A program made the translations under genes and the position numbers. DNA of 64,000 bases, taken from assembly GCA_030847615.1 (NCBI GenBank), contig JAUMIR010000002.1, positions 194,477,809 through 194,541,808 on the forward strand, written 5' to 3'. Source of the DNA: Gambelia wislizenii (Eukaryota; Chordata; Lepidosauria; Squamata; Crotaphytidae). The notes below the pieces were generated by a model, which searched no databases, was not told the origin of the DNA, and saw nothing but the letters and a program-made list of their open reading frames with translations. Of this stretch, positions 48,741 through 58,373 are shown one piece after another (within the stretch, counting starts at the first letter, position 1; each line of letters begins with the position of its first letter).

Positions 48741-49762
48741 GTGGGCATAGTTAATGGATTTGGGCTTGGAGATAAATGCCTGGGCTACCAATTCCTCAGA
48801 CACCTTGGAAAACTGCTCTCCCCCCCCCCCGCTTGTCCTTTTCTCTTCTATATTGTGGGAATAGACATGATCTACCTTATGAAATTGCTAGGTTTAAGGA
48901 GCTAATTTTCACTATCTGTGCACTCAGTTTGTAAACAGAGCCTTACCATTGCCTTGAAGTCTAACATGGAAGGCCTTAATAACGTTAGAAGTTTCAAAAC
49001 CCTTGACAGTGTTAATAATAAATTGTTCTGAATGTCTTTGTATCTCAAGGGGAAAGTGCAATGTACCTACTGGTGTCATTAATATAGGCCCTGCTGGCCT
49101 GCTTTCATCCCTGATTCTCCAAGAGGTGTCACAATCCGGTTTGGGATATTGTATTTCCATTCCGAGAAACCAGGTCAGCAAAGCTATAATGTGAGAGAAG
49201 CCAAAGTTCTCTATCACAGATTAAAGGAAGGAAGGGGGCAACATCAGCACAAAGCTACTTGTGAAGAACTCTTCTTGTGTTCATGCAGCTAGACTTTTAT
49301 TTTGTTAGGAGTGGGATGTGTAAAAACACAATTATTTGTTGTCCTTTAATCAGCAAGAAACAGAAATGACCTATTTTCTCTTCCTTCTTTCCTTTTTCTG
49401 CTCATTCTACAGTTGTAGGCTGTCCTGGTGGCTGCGATACATTTTTTTAAACCACATGAAAAGAGAAACCAAGCCTATATTAAAACTTTATCATGTCTAC
49501 AAACGGAGGAAAGATAATTGATTTAGAGGAACCCCAAGGCAGTCAGTTACTAAGAGGATGAAAGCCTTAAAAGAATTTGGATGCAGATTGTGATATTATG
49601 TGGCTTGAGCTTTATACATCAGATGTGCTCTTCAAATGTGGTTATTTTCACAGATTTGTTTGTAGGCCATAGGTGCAAAAGACAGGAATGATTGTTTCTA
49701 GCTGCCGTGAACACCGGTGCCATCTTGAGTGCTATTTTTATTGGGAAATTGGGGCATACATT
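48741..49762. other. No gene recognised
   Basis: A C run at 48819-48830; open frames of up to 97 codons have no recognisable domain. Confidence 0.4.
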
Positions 49763-51194
49763 TCATAGAATCATAGATTTGTAGAGTTGGAAGAGACCAC
49801 GACGGCCATCCAGTGCAACCCCTTGCCACGCAGGATTTCACGATCAAAGCATCCCTGACAGATGGCCATCCAGCCTCTGTTTAAAGACCTCCAAGGAAGG
49901 AGACCCCACCACGCTCCGAGGGAGTGCGTTCCACTGCCGAACAGCTCTTACTGTCAGAAAGTTCCTCTGAATGTTGAGGTGGAAGCTCTGTTCCTGGAGC
50001 TTGCATCCATTGCTCCGTGTTCTAGTCTCTGGAGCAGCAGAAAACAAACTTGCTCCATCCTCAATGTGACACCCCTTCAAATACTTAAACAGGGCTATCC
50101 TATTGCCTCTTAAACCGTCTTTTTTCCAGGCTAAACATACCCAGCTCCCTAAGTCTTTCCTCATAAGGCATGGTTTCCAGACCTTTCACCATTTTAGTCG
50201 CCGTCCTCTGGACACGCTCCAATTTGTCAATATCTTTTTTGAATTGTGGTGCCCAGAACTGGACACAGTATTCTAGGTGAGGCCTGACCATGGCAGACTA
50301 GAGTGGCACTATTACTTCCCTTGATCTAGACACTATACTTCTATTGATGCAGCCCAAAATAACATTGGCCTTTTTATAGGCCCCATCACACTGTTGACTC
50401 ATGTTCAACTTGTGGTCTACTAGGATTCCTAGATCCCTTTTGCATGTAGACTTGTTCAGTCAGGTCTCCCCCATCCTGTATCTATGCATTTCATTTTTCT
50501 ACCCTAAGTGCAGTACCTTACATTTCTCCGTATTGAATTTCATTTTGTTAGCTTTGACCCAGCTCTCCAGTCTATCCAGGTCCTTTTGAATTTTTATCCT
50601 GTCTTCTAGGATATTAGCTACTCCTCCTAATTTGGTGTCATCTGCAAATTCGATAAGTATGCCCCTAATTCCATCATCCAAGACACTGATAAAGATGTTG
50701 AATAGCACTGGGCCCAGGACAGAACCCTGTGGCACCCCACTGGTCACATCTTTCCAAGACGAAGAGGAGCCACAGCTGAGCACCCTTTGGGTTCGGCCAA
50801 TCAAGCAATTACAAATCCATTTAACAGTTATCTTCTCTAGCCCACATTTTATAAGCTTGTTTGCAAGAATGTCATGAAGAACCTTGTCAAAGGCCTTACT
50901 GAAATCAAGGTATGCAATATCTGCAGCATTCCCTTCATCTACCAAGCTGTGATTTTATCAAAAAAAGAGATCAGATTAGTCTGGCATGACTTGTTTCTCT
51001 GAAACTCATGTTGACTTTTTGTGATTATGGCATTGCCTTCTAAATGTTCACAGTCTCTCTGTTTAATGATCTGCTCTAGAATCTTCCCTGGTATTTATGT
51101 CAGACTAACTGGACGATTTTAATTGTTGGGATCCTCTTTTTTTCCCTTTTTTCAAGATGGGGACAACATTTGCCCTCCTCCAGTCTGCTGGTAT
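49763..51194 (-). mobile_element. CR1 LINE fragment, 1.4 kb (RT core to 3' end)
   Basis: Minus-strand pieces give the RT core (IAYLDFSKAFDKVLHDIL, GVPQGSVLGPVLF, EFADDTKLGG; 50499-50945), then [17 protein letters not shown] (50100-50291) and the carboxyl end (49844-50164). The 3' terminus at 49763 carries CATAGAATCATAGATTTGTA. 5'-truncated with several frame breaks. Confidence 0.94.
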
Positions 51195-51344
51195 TTAAGA
51201 AATAAATATAGACAGACAATTTTTGAGTGACAGAACAAAAAAAAAGTTTTTTAAGCAGAAGTTCACTCTTTCACATCTCTTATTTAACAAGGCAAAAAAG
51301 TGAGGGAAATGGAGGGAGCTTTTGCAGAACAATAAGGCGTGTAC

Positions 51345-52275
51345 TGTATAGATTTTCCTTGTTTTTTTTCTGGGCTGTGAGGCTGTGTTTTGGAATAGTT
51401 TCTTTCTGATGTTTCACCTGCATCTGTGGCTGGCATCTTCAGAGAATGGTTAAGTAGGAGTGTGTCTGGGCTTTATATGCTGTGAACCCCTGTAGGGGAG
51501 TGTATGTAAATTTGTGTATTTGAATGGTTAGTTTCTGGGTATAGAAATGCAAGGCTCGCTAGTGTCTGTTTGGCTAATGGTTGGTTGATGGGCCATTATC
51601 TGCTGGGAATCCTCCTGTCCCTGTGTGGAATTCCTTTGTAAGTGTGGAGTTTTAATTCTATTGTATTTCAAAACTGGGAGCCAGAGTTTGTTTACTTTTA
51701 AGGTTTCTTCTTTCCTGTTGTAGTTGTCCAGGTGTTTGTGGCTTTCAGTAACTTCTCTGTGCATTCTGACATGATAGTTGTTGGCCTGGTCCAGAATTTC
51801 TGTGTTTTAAATGTCCAGGTTGGTTTATAACATGCTCTGCTACTCCTGATTTTTCTGGTTGGCCCAGTCTGCAGTGTCTCTCATGTTCCTTGATTCATGT
51901 TTGCACACTGCGTTTTGTGGTCCCTATTTAAGCTTGTCCACAGCTGCATGGTATGCGGTAAACTCCTGCAGCTATGAGAGGGTCTCGTTTGTCCTTCTCT
52001 GAACGTAGCATTTCTTGGATTTTTCTGGTTGGTCTACAGATTGTTTGGAGGTTGTGCTTCCTCATCAGTTTCCCTATTCTGTCTGTGACTCCTTTGATGT
52101 ATGGTAAAAATACCTTCCCTTTGGGTGGCTGTTTTTCTTCTTCATTTCTGTGGTTTTTTTCTGGGTCAGATGCAGGTGAAACATCAGAAAGAAACTATTC
52201 CAGAACATGGCCTCACAGCCCTGGAAAAAAACAACAAGGAAAATCTATGGATGCTGGCCGTGAAAGCCTTCGACT
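51345..52275 (-). mobile_element. Penelope-like element remnant flanked by inverted repeats
   Basis: About 95 bp at 51345-51440 (TAGATTTTCCTTG, then TTTCACCTGCATCTGTGGC) recur inverted at 52166-52275. Between them the minus strand has a degenerate endonuclease-like region and a 78-codon frame (HKHLDNYNRKEETLKVNKL, 51528-51764), which resembles the segment after the GIY-YIG domain in another Penelope lineage. Stops interrupt the frame. Confidence 0.62.
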
Positions 52276-53130
52276 TCACAATAAGGCATGTAGTTTACTT
52301 GTGGCCACTATCTTTTCTCGCAGGCATGCTCCATGTGAACATCAAATTCAGATAGCTTCCCATGCCAGTGATCTTGTGAATTAATTGTGGGGACAAATGA
52401 ACACTGCTGCGCTAGTGAGGTAATGCGCTATTTTCTGCAATTTATTTTCCCATCTGACTGAGCCCCCTGTCTCCAAAAGACACTCACCTAACCTTTCAAG
52501 GTGGGGGCTTCAGAGGCAGGTCCGCTAATAAAGCAATTAAGAAATGGGAAGCTCCATATATGAACAGAGAAGAGAGCTCAAATTATGGGGGCAAAGGAGA
52601 AAATGGCCCTGCCATTCCGAACCTTTAGGACAGCCTTCTTAGCTATTCTTCTTTGAAGGGAACAGGTGGCATGATACTGTGGGGTGGGGGTTGATTTAGT
52701 AGTGTGGGATTTCATGCTACATTTCTGTGTATAATTTGAAGTGTGAAAAGGAGTTCTTCAAGGATCTGTGATGTATGGCTTGCTCTAAAAGACTCGTATT
52801 TTCATGATGCCAAGATTTAAATTGACGTTTTCAATAAGAACAATTACTTCCTTCTCCTTCAAGTCAATTCATACCCCTGCTATCAAAATGTCATTGTTTT
52901 TGCCATACATTGACTCTCCCTTTCCCTGGCCAACATATAGCCCCTATGTCAGCATAATTGTGTTAACTGCATTCCTGTTCATACATATTGAGCAGCTTGG
53001 ATCTTAGACTGCCAACTCCCTGGTCTGTCCCCACCCCCCAACAGAGCTCCTGTGCTTTTAAAAAACTGCCTGAGAGACGAGGTCCAGTGGTGCCGCTTGC
53101 CCCTCATATAGAGGCACAGAGGAGGGACCT
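52276..53130. other. No gene recognised
   Basis: No supported exon or repeat terminus before the CR1 nest. Confidence 0.4.
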
Positions 53131-53403
53131 CACCTGGAATACTCCACCCAGTTCTGGGCACCATAATTCAAGAAGGATGTTAACAATCTGGAATGTGTTC
53201 AGAGGAGGGCGACCAAAATGGTGGGAGGTCTGGAAGCCATGCCCTATGAGGAGTGGCTTAGGGAGCTGGGTATGCTGAGCCTGGAGGAGAGAAGGTTAAG
53301 AGGGGACATGATAGCCATGTTTAAATATTGGAAGGGATGTCATACTGAGGATGGAGCAAGCTTGTTTTCTGCTGCTCCAGCGACAGGGACACAGAACAAG
53401 GGA
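53131..53403 (+). mobile_element. Old CR1, 5' half of a split copy
   Basis: CACCTGGAATACTCCACCCAG through GAAGGGATGTCATACTGAGG to GGGACACAGAACAAGGG follows the CR1 ORF2 end and stops exactly where intact copies continue with AAAAGAGATTCCACC. That continuation is found at 63393, 10 kb away. Confidence 0.88.
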
Positions 53404-53494
53404 TTCATAGAATCATAAAATCATAGAACTGCAGAGTTGGAAGAGACCACGAGGGCCATCCAGTCCAACCCCCCTGCCACGCAGGAAATCACGA

Positions 53495-56406
53495 TCAAAG
53501 CATCCCCAAAAGATGGCCATCCAGCCTCTGTTTAAAGACCTCCAAGGAAGGAGACCCCACCACACTCTGAGGGAGTGCGTTCCACTGCCAAACAGCTCTT
53601 ACTGTCAGAAAGTTCCTCTGAATGTTGAGGTAGAAGCTCTGTTCCTGGAGCTTGCATCCATTGCTCTGTGTTCCAGTCTCTGGAGCAGCAGAAAACAAGC
53701 CTGCTCCATCCTCAACATGACACCCCTTCAAATACTTAAACAGGGCTATCCTATTGCCTCTTAACCATCTTTTTCCAGGCTAAACATACCCAGCTCCCAA
53801 AGTCTTTCCTCATAAGGCATTGTTTCCAGACCTTTCACCGTTTTAGTCACCCTTCTCTGGACATGCTCCAATTTGTCAATATCGTTTTTGAATTGTGGTG
53901 CCCAGAACTGGACACAGTATTCTAGGTGAGGTCTGACCAAGGCAGAATAGAGTGGCACTATTACTTCCCTTGATCTAGACACTATACTTCTATTGATGCA
54001 GCCCAAAATCGCATTGGCCTTTTTAGCTGCCACATCACACTGTTGACTCATGTTCAACTTGTGGTCTACTAGGACTCCTAGATCCCTTTCGCATGTAGTC
54101 TCATTCAGCCAGGTCTCCCCCATCCTATATCTATGCATTTAATTTTTCTACCCTAAGTGCCGTATCTTACATTTCTCCGTATTGAATTTCATTTTGTTAG
54201 CTTTGACCCAGCTCTCCAGTCTATCCAGGTCATTTTGAATTTTGATCTTGTCCTCTAGGGTATTAATTACTACTCCTAATTTGGTGTCATCTGCAAATCT
54301 GATAAGTATGCCCCTAATTCCTTTATCCAAGTCATTGATAAAGATGTTGAATAGTACTGGACCCAGGACAGAACCCTGTGGCACCGCACTGGTCACATCT
54401 TTCCAAGATGAAGAGGAGCCACTGCTGAGCACCCTTTGGGTTCGGCCAGTCAACCAATTACAAATCCATTTAGCAGTTAACTTGTCTAGCCCACATTTTA
54501 CAAGCTTGTTTGCAAGAATGTCATGGGGAACCTTGTCAAAGGCCTTACTGAAATCAAGGTATGCGATATCCACAGCGTTCCTTTCATCTACCAAGCTGGT
54601 AACTTTATCCAAAAAAGAGATCAGATTAGTCTGGCATGACTTGTTTCTCTGAATCCCATGTTGACTTTTTGTGATTATGGCATTGCCTTCTAAATGTTCA
54701 CAGTCTCTCTGTTTAATGATCTGCTCTAGAATCTTCCCTGGTATTGATGTCAGACTAACTGGATGATAATTGTTGGGATCGTCTTTTTTCTCCTTTTTGA
54801 AGATGGGGACAACGTTTGCCCTCCTCCAGTCTGCTGGGACTTCTCCTGTTCTCCAGGAGTTCTCAAAGATTATTGCCAATGGCTCTGAGATTACATTTGC
54901 CAGCTCTTTTAATACCCTTGGATGTAGTTCAACTGGTCCTGGAGATTTAAATTCATTTAGATTAACAAGGTATTCCTGTACTACCTCTTTGCTTATTCTG
55001 AGCTGGATTTCCCCTATTGTGTCCTCTGTTCCATTGTCCTCAGGTTGGTCCCCCTTTTCCTTTTCTGAAAACACTGAGGCAAAGAAAGTGTTGAGTAATT
55101 CTGCCTTTTCTCTGTTCCCTGTTAGCATTTTGCCATCTTCTCTGCGTAATGGCCCTACCATTTCCTTCTTCCTCCTTTTGTTGCGGACATACCCAAAAAA
55201 ACCCTTTTTATTGTTCTTAACCTCTCTAGCAAGCCTGAGCTCATTCTGCACTTTAGCTTTTCTGACTTTACTCCTACACGTGTTAGCTATCTGTTTGAAT
55301 TCTTCTTTGGTGATTTCCCGCTTTTTCCATTTCCTATACATGTTCTGTTTAAAACTTAGCTCCGTTGAAAGTTCTTTAGTCATCCATCCTGGTTTCTTGA
55401 GACACCTCCCATTTTTCTTCCTCAATGGTACTGTTTGAAATTGTGCCTTCAGTATCTCCCTTTTGAGAAAGTTGCATCCGTCTTGAGGTCTCTTCTCTTT
55501 TAGTATTCCTGACCATGGGATCACCCCCAGTATTTCCCTGAGTTTATTGAAATCAGCTCTCCTAAAGTCAAGAATGCATGTCTGACTATGCCTGGCTTCT
55601 CCTTTCCATTGTATAACAAACTCCAGGAGAACATGATCACTCTCACCTAAGGATCCCACCACTTGCACCACATTAACCAGGTCATCCATGTTTGTTAAGA
55701 TCAGATCTAAAATAACTGGCTCCCCTGTTGCCTCTTCCACCTTTTGGACCATGAAATTGTTTTCCAGGCAAGTAAGGAATTTGCTAGACCTTGAAGGTTT
55801 GGTTGAGTTAGATTTTCAGCAAATACCAGGATAGTTGAAGTCAGCCATCACTACTACGCCTCTCCTTTCTGCGTGTTTGTTCATCTGTTCTAGAAAGGCA
55901 TAATCCAATTCCTCCGTCTGACTTGGGGGTCTGTAGTAGACTCCTACAATAACATCCCTGTTGTTTCCCTTCCCTTTAATTTTTATCCAGATGCTCTCCA
56001 CCTGCCTTCCAGTACTGATGTCATGGATCATTTCACTGGTATAAATATCCCTGACGTATAATGCTATTCCTCCTCCTTTCCTGTTTGGCCTGTTTCTCTT
56101 ATAAAGGTCATACCCCTCTATTCCTACATTCCAATCATGCAACACATCCCACCAGGTTTCAGTAATGCCTATTATATCATATTTGTTTTGTAGTGCTAGA
56201 AGTTCAAGTTCATCTTGCTTATTTCCCATGCTCTGTGCATTAGTGTAGAGACATCTAAGACCATGTGTTCCCTTTACTTGCTGCCTGTGCAATTTTTTTT
56301 GCCTCCCACTGTTGGGTCCTTGCACTGTTTGCCTTGTTCCCTCTATGACAGTTTGACTATTTTCTCCAGCCCCTTTGCCTTCCAGAATACTATCTCCCTC
56401 CCACAT
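53495..56406 (-). pseudogene. CR1 ORF2: endonuclease and reverse transcriptase, inactivated
   Basis: The first 196 codons are the APE-type endonuclease (LYTNAQSMGNKQDELELL, ITETWWD, KRNRPNRKGGGIALYVRD, VYYRPPSQTEELD). A TGA at 55816-55818 interrupts the frame, which then continues without a shift for 534 codons. These include PADWRRANVVPIFKK, IAYLDFSKAFDKVPHDIL, VPQGSVLGPVLFN and the catalytic FADD at 54286-54297. Two further in-frame stops (54148-54150 TAG, 54139-54141 TAA) precede the [11 protein letters not shown] segment, and a frame change follows near 53763 in a T run. Reverse transcriptase catalytic residues survive; the protein cannot be made full length. Confidence 0.92.
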
Positions 56407-56411
56407 ATGAC

Positions 56412-56840
56412 TCAGTTTAAAGCCCTCCTGATCAAATTTTTGAGATTGTAGCTAAAAATGTTTCTGCCAACTGTCGTGAGATGCACCCCATCTCTTGCCA
56501 GAAGTCCCCCCTCATGGAAGCGCAGCCCATGGTCCAAGAATCCAAATTGTTCTCGGTGACACCATCTACGGAGCCAGTTGTTTACGTCAGCTATTTTCCT
56601 CTCCCTTCCTGGACCATGCCCTTCAACTGGCAGAATTGACGAGATGACAACCTGTGCATCCATTTCTTTCAGCTTCCTCCGCAGAGCCTCATAATCTCTT
56701 CTGATCTTCGGAAAGCTGTGCCTTGCAGTATCATTGGTTTCCACATGGACCAAAAGGAAGGGGTAAAGATCCGTAGGCTTGACGAGTCTTGTCAGCCTCT
56801 CCGTCACATTACGAATCTTTGCCCCAGGGAGACAACACAC
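56412..56840 (-). pseudogene. CR1 ORF1, C-terminal esterase part
   Basis: The 3' part of ORF1 reads CCLPGAKIRNVTERL, VVISSILPVEGHG, FGFLDHGLRFHEG and DGVHLTTVGRN, the SGNH-hydrolase-like domain with its Asp-x-x-His catalytic box. It ends in TGA five bases before ORF2. The upstream part lies beyond the Gypsy insertion at 62365. Confidence 0.85.
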
Positions 56841-57442
56841 TGTCATGGTCAGCCAGGACTCTGAGGACTCAGAAGGCGAGAAGGCTGAGCCAGTTGCAGA
56901 AGAGCTGTTTGAGTCTGAGTCTAGCCCTGAAGAACCCAGGGCTCAGCAGCCTAGCCCTCCCCCAGCACAGGGTCCAAGCCTGGGAGACATAGTGGAGCAA
57001 CAGCAAGAGATAGAAGAGCAGGTACCTACCTTTAGCCAAAGGAGAGCAGAGAGGGCGTGGCTTCGTCGTTCCCGGAGATTAAGAGAGAGAAGCTCATCAA
57101 TCACCCAGCAGCTGTGAGTGGGAGCTGGGCCAACATAAGCAGCTGGGGGATGCTGAATTCCTTGTCTCAGGCTGCCTGTGTTTCCTGGAGGACGCCTCTG
57201 CCTTTGACTCTCCTGGCTCTTGGAACTTTGCTCTCTTGAAACCTCGGATATCTTGACCTTGGACTGTCTTCATTGACCCACCTGCCGGAATCCTTTTGAC
57301 CTTGGACTGCCTCTTCATTCTTCACTCTCTCTGGACTCCTGACCCTCTAGGACTGCTACTGACAAACCCAGGTACTGTGCTTGCAACTGAGTTGTTGTCG
57401 AGCTGGGCTGTCTTATCAGCTGTTTGACTTGGCGTCCCGACA
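56841..57442 (+). repeat. 5' LTR of the Gypsy element
   Basis: 602 bp, TG...CA. By eye it differs from the 3' LTR at 13 positions (about 2.2%) with no length difference, indicating a fairly recent insertion. A 90-codon ORF starts five bases in. Confidence 0.93.
56845..57117 (+). other. 90-codon ORF inside the 5' LTR
   Basis: The ATG is the fifth base of the LTR. The product is strongly acidic at the start (SEDSEGEKAEPVAEEL), rich in Glu, Pro, Gln and Ser, then basic near the end (RRAERAWLRRSRRLRER). No domain is recognised. The same frame is open in the 3' LTR. Whether it is translated is unknown. Confidence 0.35.
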
Positions 57443-57474
57443 GAACAGCTTGAGACCTTAATTAAGTTGATAAG

Positions 57475-58353
57475 ATGGCCGAGTCTGCTGCGATCCAGGA
57501 ACTGTTATCCCAAAACCAGCAATTAGCAGCCCAGCTGGCACAATTAACTCAAGGCTTGGCTGCACTACAGAACCAACCCCCACCCCAGCCCTGGGGGAAA
57601 TCTATTACTGCTTTACCTGAAAGGTTTTCTGGTGATAGAGCATTATTGGACAGTTTTATAGCAAACTGCAAGCTGCACTTCAAAATTAGAGGGGGTGATT
57701 TCCCCACAGACACTCACAAAGTGGCCTTCATTATCAGTCTGTTAGCAGGTCCTGCAAGTAAATGGGCTACTCCCTATCTGAATGAGGATAGTCCAGTCCT
57801 CAACAGCTTGCAGGATTTCCTGCAAGAAATGAGAGCTACCTGGGGTGATCCTGTAACTGCTGAGCACCGGATTAAGACCCTCCAGCAAGGCAAAGGCTCT
57901 GTGGTTGAATATGCCACCGCCTTCCGTCTCATAGCCCAGGACCTGACCTGGAACCAAAGTGCCTTGCAGGCCCAGTTTCGCTGGGGGTTGGCAGATCCCA
58001 TTTTGGATGATCTGGTCCGCTCAAAGCCTCGAGACACCTTAGCTGCCTTGATAACTCAACCAACATGCATAGACTGCTGCCTCTCAGCTCGCAGGCAGGC
58101 CAGGTGTTCCAACCTGCCCTCTTCCCCAGTGATTGCACCCCAGACACCGGCAACTACCCCTATGGCTGCCCCGCCTGCAGAAGAACCAATGCAGCTGGGA
58201 GGGGCTCGTCCACGGCTTACTGCGGCTGAGAAGGAACGAAGGAGGAGAGAGGGGCTCTGCCTGTACTGTAGTCTCTCAGGGCATTTTGCCAGAAAGTGCC
58301 CAGCCAAGGGACACCGAGCACCGCTGCCGGGAAACGGGCAGTCCCAGGTATAG
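57475..58353 (+). CDS. Gypsy gag polyprotein (292 aa)
   Basis: The ATG lies 33 bases after the 5' LTR. The N-terminal coiled coil (IQELLSQNQQLAAQLAQL) is followed by a retrotransposon capsid-like segment (LPERFSGDRALLDSFI, AFIISLLAGPASKWA, GSVVEYATAFRLIAQDL). A CCHC zinc knuckle (C262, C265, H270, C275 in CLYCSLSGHFARKC) binds the element's RNA in this family. The arrangement is that of sushi-class gag proteins, the group from which mammalian PEG10 and RTL genes arose. The frame is intact and ends TAG at 58351-58353. Frameshifting into pol is expected just before the stop. Confidence 0.9.
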   Translation: MAESAAIQELLSQNQQLAAQLAQLTQGLAALQNQPPPQPWGKSITALPERFSGDRALLDSFIANCKLHFKIRGGDFPTDTHKVAFIISLLAGPASKWATPYLNEDSPVLNSLQDFLQEMRATWGDPVTAEHRIKTLQQGKGSVVEYATAFRLIAQDLTWNQSALQAQFRWGLADPILDDLVRSKPRDTLAALITQPTCIDCCLSARRQARCSNLPSSPVIAPQTPATTPMAAPPAEEPMQLGGARPRLTAAEKERRRREGLCLYCSLSGHFARKCPAKGHRAPLPGNGQSQV

Positions 58354-58373
58354 AGCAGGTTCACCACCTGGGA
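58329..58373 (+). promoter_or_regulatory. -1 ribosomal frameshift signal between gag and pol
   Basis: GGGAAAC at 58329-58335 is in register G|GGA|AAC with the gag frame, the canonical slippery pattern. After a 6-base spacer, TCCCAGGT (58342-58349) pairs perfectly with ACCTGGGA (58366-58373), giving an 8 bp stem with a 16-base loop. The -1 frame is open from 58296 to 58733 and encodes the protease. PEG10, a domesticated sushi gene, uses the same GGGAAAC heptamer (from memory). Confidence 0.8.

Noticed and set aside
54242..55438. Plus-strand frames of 136 and 222 codons
   Set aside because: They are antisense shadows of CR1 ORF2.
54148..56406. Host reverse-transcriptase-like gene
   Set aside because: It is CR1 ORF2 with the CR1 3' terminus and internal stops.
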